Below are positions 1-6,275 of a stretch of 7,424 bases of DNA, in pieces. Position numbers and translations under genes: made by a program. Source of the DNA: Wolbachia sp. (GTDB lineage Bacteria > Pseudomonadota > Alphaproteobacteria > Rickettsiales > Anaplasmataceae); assembly GCA_028803175.1 (NCBI GenBank), contig JARBCG010000068.1, forward strand, positions 1 through 7,424. Direction: 5' to 3'. Numbering within the stretch: the first letter of the stretch is position 1; every line of letters begins with the position of its first letter. The notes under the pieces were generated by a model, which ran no database searches, was not told the origin of the DNA, and saw nothing but the letters and a program-made list of their open reading frames with translations.

Positions 1-237
1 AATAATATTTTTTTCCTGTACTTCAATAATTTGCCTCAGCTGTGGAATATTATCTATTTTTTTTATGGGAGTAGTGTTGTATTGCTTTATTACTTCTTTT
101 TTTCTTTTTGGTATAGGAGTAAATTCTGTCACTGGAACAGCTTCTTTATCACTTATTTGTGACTCTGCAGGCAATGAAAAAAGCATAAAACAACATAAGG
201 GCAAAAAAAGAACGAAGTTAGAACAGAAAAAACGCAT
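1..237 (-). CDS. Exported protein of unknown function, 5' part only (runs off the left edge)
   Basis: The minus strand reads open for 79 codons from an ATG at 237-235 to base 1, so only the N-terminus is visible. Residues 1-25 look like a secretion signal: MRFF start, a hydrophobic core (VLFLPLCCFMLFSLP) and a plausible signal peptidase I site after LPA (residues 22-24). The mature part begins acidic and polar, then is rich in Lys and Gln (PKRKKEVIKQ around 43-52; PQLRQIIEVQEKN around 65-77). An in-frame TAA lies 21 bases upstream of the ATG, which favours this start; no clear Shine-Dalgarno sequence is seen. It lies 104 bp downstream of ccmH on the same strand and may have its own promoter. 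I do not recognise the family. A plus-strand frame over the same bases (65-349) lacks protein-like features and is treated as its shadow. Confidence 0.6.
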   Translation of the reverse strand, partial: MRFFCSNFVLFLPLCCFMLFSLPAESQISDKEAVPVTEFTPIPKRKKEVIKQYNTTPIKKIDNIPQLRQIIEVQEKNII

Positions 238-262
238 ATTTTTAGATGACTTATTTTACTGG

Positions 263-291
263 GTTAAAACTAATATTACGCATAAAGTCAA
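263..291 (-). promoter_or_regulatory. Candidate sigma-70 promoter for the exported-protein gene
   Basis: On the minus strand TTGACT (plus 286-291) is followed after 17 bases by TTTAAC (plus 263-268). The -35 box matches the consensus at 5 of 6 positions and the -10 box at 4 of 6. Transcription would begin near 256, leaving a leader of about 19 bases before the ATG at 237. Such boxes arise easily by chance in AT-rich DNA. Confidence 0.3.
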
Positions 292-341
292 TATATTTCA
301 GTCAGCCCAGAATAATAAGGCTCTAGTACAATACTCTATAG

Positions 342-728
342 TTACTTAGATATATTAATATATTTATATATTAATACGCATCCAATAAGTAATATCACTA
401 ACGGAGTGTACCACAAAATATAGGTACTAAATTTTATAGGTTGGATAACTATAATTGAATTACCATAAGAGCTTTTTAACTCTGAAATTATTTCTTCATC
501 AGTGCGCTCATCACTAATTTTTTTACGAATTATTTTGCGCATATCATATGCGAGTTGTGATCCGGATTCAAACAACGATTCACCGGAGCATATTGGACAC
601 TTTATTATCTGAAATAAATCGGTTGCTCGTTTCTCCATACTTTTATCAGGAAGCTTATCATCCAGAGTAAAAGCACTTATATTCAGGTAGACTATCAATA
701 CAACAAGTAAGTTAACTACTTTTTTCAT
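342..728 (-). CDS. ccmH: Cytochrome c maturation protein CcmH (short, single-domain form)
   Basis: The 128-residue product matches the CcmH/CycL family of the System I cytochrome c maturation pathway, which works on the outer face of the inner membrane and holds the apocytochrome c CxxCH thiols reduced for heme attachment. Visible features: a hydrophobic N-terminal signal (about 4-20), the family's conserved dithiol as IIKCPICSGES with Cys44 and Cys47, a helical segment with the usual D-x-R...TDEEI pattern (62-80), SYGNSIIVIQP (87-97) corresponding to the family's RYGdfVL-PP, and a C-terminal membrane helix (about 103-122) after the typical LW. The length fits single-domain CcmH rather than the long CcmH/CcmI fusion. 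Its start overlaps the end of the upstream DUF2125-like gene by 17 bp. AAGG directly abuts the ATG, too close for a normal ribosome site, so translational coupling is likely. No other ccm genes are visible in the window. Confidence 0.88.
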   Translation of the reverse strand: MKKVVNLLVVLIVYLNISAFTLDDKLPDKSMEKRATDLFQIIKCPICSGESLFESGSQLAYDMRKIIRKKISDERTDEEIISELKSSYGNSIIVIQPIKFSTYILWYTPLVILLIGCVLIYKYINISK

Positions 729-1788
729 CCTTAGTTAGTTGGTTGATTTTACTTATCTGATCAATAAAATCAGCAGAGGATAATTTTCCAATAAAGCTTG
801 ACCCTATGTCATTGTCATATTTTATTGTGAATTGAATATCATCATCAGTTGTTTTTTCTGATAAAGAATATATTAATTTTTGAAACGCGTTTGAAACTTT
901 TGGGTGATTTTGTGAAAAGTCTTCGCCAATCATAAATAATGTTAGCTTCTTATAATTTAATATTTCTACATTAATTTTATCTTTAAATGCAGATGTAGCC
1001 GGATTGTAATTCTGTATTCTACCTTCTGCAGCAATAGAAAAATCGTCACTTTGAATTAAAAATTTTTCTGTATCAAAGTTGATGCTAGAAGCCGAGATAT
1101 CATTTACAAATTCATAGCCAAATTTAGTATCGATACTTAAATAGCTTTCAGGGCTTGCAATATTTTTATATCGATAAACGTAAAAATCAAATCCTAGTTT
1201 TGCATTTTCATTAAGTTCTTTACTCAAATTAAATTGAATGTGATTACTTTTGTCATTTACTTCAGTTAGAATGCTTTTTTGATTTTTCGAATCAGACGTA
1301 ATATCACACTTTAATCCGTAATCTTCATAACGAAACGTGTTTATATAGTCTATTATAGTGTTGTTTTTATCAAATTTGAGTGAAAGTGGTGAATGCTTTA
1401 ATTTAATAATAAATCGATTATTACTATTCGTACTACACTTTATATTCTTTTTTTCACTATCAAATTCACTATGAATTGCAATATCAACTTCATTGCTTGG
1501 AGTATAAACATACAGTGACTTATCAAATAATCTATTTTTTACCAATAAGGCTTTAGATGATACGGTTGACTGCTCATTGGAAAATTTTGGATTTTTAATA
1601 TGAAAAATAAAATTAAAAGGAAAGCAACTAAGGTCATGTGAAATTTCAAATTTTTCGTCATTAGCATAAGATATAGTTTCCACTAAGAAATTTTTTGCTT
1701 TCCATGCAGAAAAATACCAGAAACCACTATATGCTATAGGGACAAAGAAAAATAAAGAGACGATTACATAAATAAAAATCTTGCGCAT
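712..1788 (-). CDS. DUF2125-like inner-membrane-anchored protein
   Basis: The 358-residue product has one N-terminal hydrophobic segment (about 4-25, followed by WYFSAWKAK) and then a long polar, beta-rich domain expected to face the periplasm. The block CFPFNFIFHIKNPKF (55-69) resembles the G-[FY]-P-F-R-F...L-x-x-P signature of DUF2125 proteins, a family of unknown function widespread in Alphaproteobacteria; N-terminal W/A-rich and repeated beta-strand patterns also fit. The rest is too diverged for finer assignment. The gene begins 2 bp after the ferredoxin stop codon, with AAGGA about 11 bases before its ATG inside the ferredoxin tail, and its end overlaps the ccmH start by 17 bp, so all three are probably co-transcribed. 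The composition is rich in Asn, Lys and Ser, as expected of AT-biased endosymbiont DNA. Family assignment is moderate; biochemical role unknown. Confidence 0.7.
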   Translation of the reverse strand: MRKIFIYVIVSLFFFVPIAYSGFWYFSAWKAKNFLVETISYANDEKFEISHDLSCFPFNFIFHIKNPKFSNEQSTVSSKALLVKNRLFDKSLYVYTPSNEVDIAIHSEFDSEKKNIKCSTNSNNRFIIKLKHSPLSLKFDKNNTIIDYINTFRYEDYGLKCDITSDSKNQKSILTEVNDKSNHIQFNLSKELNENAKLGFDFYVYRYKNIASPESYLSIDTKFGYEFVNDISASSINFDTEKFLIQSDDFSIAAEGRIQNYNPATSAFKDKINVEILNYKKLTLFMIGEDFSQNHPKVSNAFQKLIYSLSEKTTDDDIQFTIKYDNDIGSSFIGKLSSADFIDQISKINQLTKDEKSS

Positions 1789-1790
1789 GA

Positions 1791-2150
1791 CTAATCATTT
1801 CCTTGTTTACCTAATGATATGTTTCTTGTGCCTCTTGGTATGCTAACATGTAGGCCATCAATATCCTTTGTGATTTTAATTTGGCATCCAAGTCTTGAAG
1901 TCTCTGTTAAACCGAAAGCTAAATCTAGCATATCGTTCTCTTCATCTGATATAGGATTATGTTCTTCTACAGAATCATAAAACTCTGGATCAATAATTAC
2001 GTGGCATGTAGAACAAGCAAGGGAGCCTTCACACGCACCTTCTAGTAAATCTTGGTCACTCCTGTTAGCCAAATTGAGCAGGGTTTCACCCTCAGCGGCT
2101 TCATAACTTTTCTTACTCCCATTAGGCAAAACAAAAGTAACAGATGGCAT
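1791..2150 (-). CDS. fdx: Adrenodoxin-type [2Fe-2S] ferredoxin (ISC-type)
   Basis: The 119-residue protein is a cytosolic one-electron carrier of the vertebrate/bacterial adrenodoxin class, the type that serves iron-sulfur cluster assembly (ISC) in Rickettsiales. The cluster ligands are visible: Cys40, Cys46 and Cys49 in CEGSLACSTC (C-x5-C-x2-C) and Cys89 in RLGCQI. Other family marks are the N-terminal beta strands with GETLLNLA, the acidic helix region DSVEEHNPISDEENDMLDLAFGL (59-81) normally used to dock partners, and the C-terminal IPRGTRN block. The length is normal. The start is supported by AGGA seven bases before the ATG. It is first in the unit fdx - DUF2125 - ccmH. The usual neighbours hscA/hscB are not in the window. 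It diverges from the GltD/Nfn-like reductase across about 160 bp, which makes an electron-transfer partnership conceivable but unproven. Confidence 0.93.
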   Translation of the reverse strand: MPSVTFVLPNGSKKSYEAAEGETLLNLANRSDQDLLEGACEGSLACSTCHVIIDPEFYDSVEEHNPISDEENDMLDLAFGLTETSRLGCQIKITKDIDGLHVSIPRGTRNISLGKQGND

Positions 2151-2189
2151 ACTATTTTCCTATTGAAATCCTTTTACTAATTTTTCTAT

Positions 2190-2218
2190 ATCCTACAGGT
2201 AATAATTAATTTTTGCAA
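2190..2218 (-). promoter_or_regulatory. Candidate promoter for the fdx-DUF2125-ccmH unit
   Basis: The minus strand shows TTGCAA (plus 2213-2218), a 17-base spacer, and TAGGAT (plus 2190-2195), matching the -35 at 4 of 6 and the -10 at 4 of 6 positions. The implied leader before the fdx ATG at 2150 is about 33 bases and contains the AGGA ribosome site. The call is suggestive only. Confidence 0.3.
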
Positions 2219-2243
2219 ATTCTTTTAAAGATTGTTTTTCTAT

Positions 2244-2273
2244 TTGCGGAGTTGCATTACTTGCAGGTATTAT
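2244..2273 (+). promoter_or_regulatory. Candidate promoter for the GltD/Nfn-like gene
   Basis: TTGCGG (2244-2249), an 18-base spacer and TATTAT (2268-2273; 5 of 6 to the -10 consensus) would start transcription near 2280, about 30 bases before the ATG at 2310. This favours ATG 2310 over the upstream in-frame TTG at 2232, which would lie ahead of this promoter. Confidence 0.3.
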
Positions 2274-2309
2274 GTCATTAGACTTAAGAGACCTCATTAT
2301 AATATTGAA

Positions 2310-5300
2310 ATGCAACTGAATTTTAATATCTCATTTTTAGATCTATATTCTCGCGATGGATTAATAAAGTTAGATCAAATATTTTTGAACTATATCAAAT
2401 CATGTGATGAAAGTTTATCCTGTGCATTAATTGCAGCAAGAAAAAAGGTAGCTCATTCTTCAGTATCATTCCAGCGTGTGACACTGGAGTCAAGAAAAGG
2501 TGCAACATGGATCCCAGTATCAAGTACTGAGATGACAGATGGTCACAATAGCCAATTAATCATAGATCTCTCGTATTTGCTTGATAAATTTATTGCAAAA
2601 CTTTTTAACGTTGAAAAAGAAATAGAGGAATTAAAGAAAAAGCATAAGGACTTCGCTGTACTATATAAATGCAAAAGACTGTTTGTTCAGCGCTATGCAT
2701 TAAAGAAATATACTAATGTGGCGAATATAGATATTGATTATGTTACCGATAAGCTTAATCATTTTCTTGCTCTGCCTGTAACAGAACAAAAATTTGCTGA
2801 GCAGGTTATGCGCTGGTTTGAAGACAAAGAAAATCACAAAGATGAAATAGAACTTGCAGCACAGTACGCAGCATGGAGAGTAAAAAATGAAAATTCTTCT
2901 TTCATCCCAGTACTTGATACTGGGACCCAGAAACAAAATATGTGGATTCCAGCGTCACGCGCAGAAATGACATCAATACTGTTTAGCGTACATAAAAAAA
3001 TTGACTACGAAAATCTTGTACCATTTTCCAAGAAAGGAGTTGATAGAGTTGAAGTGCTATACTCAAATGAAATAAAAAGACGATACGGTTTCGACTTAAC
3101 AAGTGAAAAGACTAGTTTAAATAAGGCACTAGATAACACTCATTATTGCATATTTTGTCATAAACAAAATAAAGATAGTTGTTCAAAAGGATTGTTAGAA
3201 ACGTCTATGTCATTGTCATTCCAGCGCGTGACGATGGAATCCAGAAGAAAGGAAGAGTTGGATCCAAGTAGTCAGTCTACTCATATGATAGAGGAATGTA
3301 CTCAAATGACAGAGGAACGCGCAAGGAGTCAATCAGATAATGAAAATACTTTTAAAAAATCCCCACTTAAAGTTGAATTGCATGGCTGCCCGTTAGAACA
3401 AAAAATATCAGAAATGAATATGGTAAAAAGTGAAGGGTATAGCATAGCAAGTCTTGCAATTGTGATGATAGATAACCCCTTGTGTGCAGCTACGGGACAT
3501 AGAATATGCAATGATTGCATAAACTCATGCATATATCAAAAACAAGAACCTGTAAATGTGCCAATGATTGAAACTAGGACCTTAGATGATGTTCTAAGTT
3601 TGCCATATGGTTTTGAAATATACTCTCTGCTTAGCCGTTGGAATCCTTTAAATTTTGAGCGTCCATTACCAAAAGAAAATACTGGAAAAAATGTTTTGGT
3701 TGTTGGGCTTGGCCCTGCTGGTTTCAATTTAGCTCATCATTTATTAAACGATGGGCATAATATCGTTGCTATTGATGGATTAAAAATAGAGCCTTTGATT
3801 GACGATTTTCAGCCAATCAAAAATTTTAAGTATGAAAAATTAAGTGAACGCATAGCGAGTGGATTCGGAGGAGTGGCAGAATATGGCATTACCTCAAGAT
3901 GGGATAAGAATTACCTAAAAATTATCAGATTATTGCTTGAAAGACATGAAAATTTTGCAATTTATGGAGGAATTCGTTTCGGTGGCACAGTTAGTGTGGA
4001 GAATAGCTTTAACCTAGGTTTCGATCACATTGCCTTAGCTCTTGGCTCTGGTAAGCCTAGAATGATAAAAATAAAGAATATGCTAGCGCGCGGGGTACGC
4101 ATGGCATCAGACTTTTTAATGTCATTGCAACTCACTGGTGCTCTCAAATTTGATTCTATAGCAAACCTGCAAGTTCGTATGCCTATAGTTGTAATAGGAG
4201 CAGGATTAACTGCAATTGATACTGCAACAGAGGCACTTGCATATTACCCAATTCAAGTTGAAAAATTTCTCCATCGGTATGAAATACTGGTTGAGAAACA
4301 TGGAAAAAGCTATGTTGAAAAAGATTGGACAGAAGAAGAGAGTGAAATTGCAAATGAGTTTATATCACATGCGAAGTTAATTCGAGGAGAGCAAAGGTTA
4401 GCAAAAAAGGATGATAGGGAATCAAAGATACTAGAATTAATGCAAGATTGGGGAGGAGTTAAAGTTATATATAGAAAAGAATTAAAAAATTCACCAAGTT
4501 ATCGATTAAATAGTGAAGAAGTACGAAACGCATTATCAGAAGGAATTTACTTTATTGAAAATTTAGAGCCAGTTAAAATTGTTATAGATAAATATAATCA
4601 TGCTGAATCAATAAAACTGATGGATACCAGATCTGGGAAAACCAAACGTATAAAAGCCCGTTCTGTTTTTATTGCAGCAGGAACTGAGCCGAATATGGTT
4701 ATCGCAATCGAAGATAGAAAACATTTTAAATTAAATAATGGATATTTTGTTCATTTGGACTCATCAGGAAGTGAGATAGACCAAATATTTTCTCCTAAAA
4801 TGGATAATCAAGATAGGGTATTAGTTTATAAGCAAGGCAATAAGGCAATCAGCTTTTTTGGTGATCTACATCCCTCATATAGTGGAAGTGTTGTAAAAGC
4901 TATGGCAAGTGCCAAAAATGGTTACCCTATTATTTCTAGACTTTTAAGCGAAGTTAATCAGATAGTTGATATTGAAATCCAGGAAAAAGCATGTATTCCA
5001 GAGTCATACATTGGTATCCAAGCTAACGTGGAGTTTTTCAACAAAATCAAAGAACAATTCACTGCAAAGGTTTTAAAAGTTCAATATCTAACCAATAAGG
5101 TAGTAGAGATAGTAATTAAAGCACCGCTTGCCGCAAAGAATTTTAAGCCTGGACAATTTTTTAGACTGCAAAATTTAGAGACTAATAGCAGAAAAGCTAA
5201 TAACACAAAACTTGCGATGGAAGGTATAGCAGTAACTGGCACTGAAGTTGATAAAGAAAAAGGTATAATCTTCACTGTTGTGCTTGAAATTGGTGGATCC

Positions 5301-5381
5301 AGCAACTTATGCAAACATTTAAAAGAAGGTGAGCAAATAATTCTCATGGGTCCAACTGGTAGCCCTACTGAGGTTTACTAA
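2310..5381 (+). CDS. GltD/NfnB-like iron-sulfur flavoprotein fused to a PyrK/NfnA-like flavin domain; C-terminus apparently truncated
   Basis: From ATG 2310 the product has 1023 residues (numbering used here). The frame stays open upstream to a TTG at 2232, but the residues between look non-conserved; no strong ribosome site decides. Order: a helical N-terminal region of unknown role (1-275); cysteine clusters resembling the N-terminal [4Fe-4S] domain of glutamate synthase small subunit (Cys280, 283, 291; GCPLEQKI with Cys360; Cys392, 400, 403, 407 in ATGHRICNDCINSC); a first dinucleotide fold with GLGPAG (466-471); a second with GAGLTA (630-635); then a ferredoxin-reductase-type FAD barrel from about 917 with KPGQFFRLQ (946-954) and GPTGSP (1014-1019). 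It probably moves electrons between NAD(P)H and an unidentified acceptor in the cytosol; database names such as glutamate synthase small subunit may mislead, since no gltB is seen. Three palindromic inserts (about 52-76, 198-221, 302-337) interrupt the protein. In PyrK-like proteins a cysteine-bearing NAD-binding lobe follows the GPxGxP turn; here the frame ends four residues later, so the gene appears 3'-truncated. Confidence 0.78.
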   Translation: MQLNFNISFLDLYSRDGLIKLDQIFLNYIKSCDESLSCALIAARKKVAHSSVSFQRVTLESRKGATWIPVSSTEMTDGHNSQLIIDLSYLLDKFIAKLFNVEKEIEELKKKHKDFAVLYKCKRLFVQRYALKKYTNVANIDIDYVTDKLNHFLALPVTEQKFAEQVMRWFEDKENHKDEIELAAQYAAWRVKNENSSFIPVLDTGTQKQNMWIPASRAEMTSILFSVHKKIDYENLVPFSKKGVDRVEVLYSNEIKRRYGFDLTSEKTSLNKALDNTHYCIFCHKQNKDSCSKGLLETSMSLSFQRVTMESRRKEELDPSSQSTHMIEECTQMTEERARSQSDNENTFKKSPLKVELHGCPLEQKISEMNMVKSEGYSIASLAIVMIDNPLCAATGHRICNDCINSCIYQKQEPVNVPMIETRTLDDVLSLPYGFEIYSLLSRWNPLNFERPLPKENTGKNVLVVGLGPAGFNLAHHLLNDGHNIVAIDGLKIEPLIDDFQPIKNFKYEKLSERIASGFGGVAEYGITSRWDKNYLKIIRLLLERHENFAIYGGIRFGGTVSVENSFNLGFDHIALALGSGKPRMIKIKNMLARGVRMASDFLMSLQLTGALKFDSIANLQVRMPIVVIGAGLTAIDTATEALAYYPIQVEKFLHRYEILVEKHGKSYVEKDWTEEESEIANEFISHAKLIRGEQRLAKKDDRESKILELMQDWGGVKVIYRKELKNSPSYRLNSEEVRNALSEGIYFIENLEPVKIVIDKYNHAESIKLMDTRSGKTKRIKARSVFIAAGTEPNMVIAIEDRKHFKLNNGYFVHLDSSGSEIDQIFSPKMDNQDRVLVYKQGNKAISFFGDLHPSYSGSVVKAMASAKNGYPIISRLLSEVNQIVDIEIQEKACIPESYIGIQANVEFFNKIKEQFTAKVLKVQYLTNKVVEIVIKAPLAAKNFKPGQFFRLQNLETNSRKANNTKLAMEGIAVTGTEVDKEKGIIFTVVLEIGGSSNLCKHLKEGEQIILMGPTGSPTEVY
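2464..2537 (+). repeat. Wolbachia-type protein-coding palindromic element, copy 1 (in frame)
   Basis: The two ends are imperfect inverted repeats: the first 30 bases match the reverse complement of the last 30 at about 19 positions, and a CAGTA/TACTG stem is visible in the right half (2516-2530). Read in the host frame it encodes SFQRVTLESRKG...WIPVSSTEMT, a peptide style I recognise from palindromic elements inserted into Wolbachia genes. It interrupts the N-terminal helical region of the oxidoreductase without breaking the frame. Confidence 0.85.
2902..2972 (-). repeat. Wolbachia-type palindromic element, copy 2 (inverted relative to copy 1)
   Basis: Its left end (2902-2925) matches the reverse complement of the right end of copy 1 (2512-2535) at 23 of 24 positions, and its right end (2943-2972) matches the reverse complement of the left half of copy 3 at about 26 of 30. 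It therefore sits in the opposite orientation, yet it remains open and encodes SSFIPVLDTGTQ...WIPASRAEMTS. The WIP-x-S-x-x-EMT half is similar in copies 1 and 2 because the element is palindromic. Confidence 0.82.
3214..3319 (+). repeat. Wolbachia-type palindromic element, copy 3, with a 21-bp tandem duplication
   Basis: The left half (3214-3244) carries the typical TGTCATTCCAGCG start and GTGACG...GGAATCCAG, encoding SLSFQRVTMESR. The right half has diverged (GGATCC at 3260-3265, then AGTAGTC...CTACTCATATGA). A 21-bp unit at 3278-3298 is repeated directly at 3299-3319 with 3 mismatches, giving the heptads THMIEEC and TQMTEER. The element lies between the Cys280-Cys291 cluster and the GCPLEQKI cluster of the oxidoreductase. 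Confidence 0.8.
3278..3319 (+). repeat. 21-bp tandem repeat, two copies, in frame
   Basis: Two adjacent 21-base units (3278-3298 and 3299-3319) agree at 18 of 21 positions. Because 21 is a multiple of three, the duplication adds seven residues to the host protein without a frameshift. It is probably a replication-slippage product inside palindromic element copy 3. Confidence 0.8.
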
Positions 5382-5382
5382 A

Positions 5383-5400
5383 TTTATTGTAAATTAATTA
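5383..5400 (+). repeat. 18-bp direct repeat, left copy
   Basis: The sequence TTTAT-N-GTAAATTAATTA occurs here and at 6291-6308, with a single mismatch at the N position. It begins two bases after the oxidoreductase stop codon, at the edge of the decay zone. The low complexity of the sequence makes chance possible. Confidence 0.55.
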
Positions 5401-5464
5401 TACTATAATATACATATTTTACTAATAAGTTAATGATATAGTAATTACTTTCAAAGGCAACATT

Positions 5465-5799
5465 ATGGGTAATAACAAATTAAGATTTACGTTTTGAGGT
5501 GACAATTCTTATGTAAAAGACTGCCACGCAATCGAAAGTAATGTATATGGTCTTACGATATTTAAAGCTCGAGGCTATAATAAGGAATTCAATCTCATTA
5601 GGAATGGAGACTTATTTCTTGAGTGTAATGGAGTGCAGAAAACTTATGAAATATACGATATCAAGCAACGTATAAGTACCTCGATTACGATAATGTAATA
5701 CAAGATAATATGACTGTTTATGGTGTAGATGTGAAAATACCGTCTGATCAAGACTTTTATGATATAAAAAATACAGCAGAATATTATAGATTTCTTTAA
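5465..5799 (+). pseudogene. Broken gene of unknown family (nonsense codon plus frameshift)
   Basis: A ribosome site AAAGG (5453-5457) lies seven bases before ATG 5465, and a TATAAT (5404-5409) further upstream could be a -10 box. The frame gives MGNNKLRFTF, a TGA at 5495-5497, then protein-like sequence (GDNSYVKDCHAIESNVYGL...NGDLFLECNGVQKTYEIYDIKQR) up to about 5670. After that the sensible reading moves to another frame (YKYLDYDNVIQDNMTVYGVD...DIKNTAEYYRFL) ending at TAA 5797-5799, as expected from loss of one base near 5660-5672. Restored, it would be about 111 residues: small, acidic, Asn/Tyr/Asp-rich, with no signal peptide or membrane segment. I do not recognise the family. Translational readthrough is a less likely alternative to simple decay. 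It lies between the truncated oxidoreductase and an IS200-type remnant. Confidence 0.55.
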
Positions 5800-5840
5800 A
5801 AGCACTAAGGTTCTGTCCATATAGGCTAGAGTTTTATATA

Positions 5841-5927
5841 GTGAGGTGTGTGGGTTAACACACTTGTCTTAAGGCGAACACTTTAGTATAATATACTTTA
5901 ATGTTGGACTACTTTAGTATAGAATAC
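5841..5927 (+). repeat. IS left-end repeat, copy 1
   Basis: This pairs colinearly with 7301-7387 at a constant offset of 1460 bases: 72 of the first 80 positions are identical, and the match continues with two mismatches through the former start codon (ATA here, ATG in the other copy). It contains GTGTG...CACAC (5846-5863), AGTATA-A-TATACT dyad symmetry and a repeated ACTTTAGTAT. Confidence 0.85.
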
Positions 5928-6244
5928 TTACAGGTCAAACAGCAGTGCATAGCAGAGAAATTATCGGGGAAGTGCATACTGCAGGCTACGTGGATATCGT
6001 AAGAGGTAATATTACTCCTGACAATATGCTGATATCTATGTCTCTCAGCATGGCGCTATCTAAGTTGGTACAGTATATTAGTGGAAAGAGTAGTCACAGG
6101 TTATTCCAGGAGTTTGAACACTTAAGAAAAAGAGAGATATTTGGGTCAGCATCTTTGGCAAGAGGATACTTTGCTGTTACATTTGGCAATGTGAATTCTC
6201 CTGATCGGAAATATAGTCACTGCGCTTATAGTTACTATATTTAG
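5919..6244 (+). pseudogene. IS200-type transposase TnpA remnant
   Basis: The longest open stretch (5945-6244) aligns in pattern with IS200/IS605 TnpA, the single-strand-specific HUH/Tyr transposase: REIIGEVHTAGYVDIVRGNITPD, then MALSKLVQYISGKSSHRLFQEFEHLRKR and ARGYFAVTFGNVN. Several lesions show it is dead. The normal start is ATA, and about 25 N-terminal codons appear deleted, probably between TAC microhomologies near 5925. The HUH motif expected as PDHxHMLIS reads PDNMLIS. The usual YWGQHLW is scrambled to EIFGSASL but survives in another frame at 6138-6158 as YLGQHLW, revealing two compensating indels. The C-terminal helix is lost after RKY, where the tyrosine could be the former nucleophile. 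Confidence 0.82.
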
Positions 6245-6275
6245 ATTCGTTTGTGTAGTCAAGCATAATCGAGTT

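Noticed and set aside
301..345. Terminator after ccmH (AGCC...GGCT, 4-bp stem around 304-322)
   Set aside because: The stem is short with an 11-base loop and no T-run follows on the minus strand.
65..349. 94-codon plus-strand frame with a hydrophobic start
   Set aside because: It lies opposite a more convincing minus-strand signal-peptide gene and the tail of the region downstream of ccmH; its composition after residue 30 is low-complexity and no ribosome site is present.
2232..2309. Upstream extension of the oxidoreductase from TTG 2232
   Set aside because: The extra 26 residues do not look like part of the protein, there is no ribosome site, and a better -10/-35 pair lies between the TTG and ATG 2310. 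It cannot be excluded entirely.
2464..3319. CRISPR-like array suggested by three similar repeats
   Set aside because: The spacing is irregular, one copy is inverted, and the repeats are coding palindromes; there are no spacers or cas genes.
5465..5799. Selenocysteine or programmed readthrough at the TGA 5495
   Set aside because: A second lesion (frameshift) follows and the neighbourhood is decayed, so ordinary pseudogenisation explains both.
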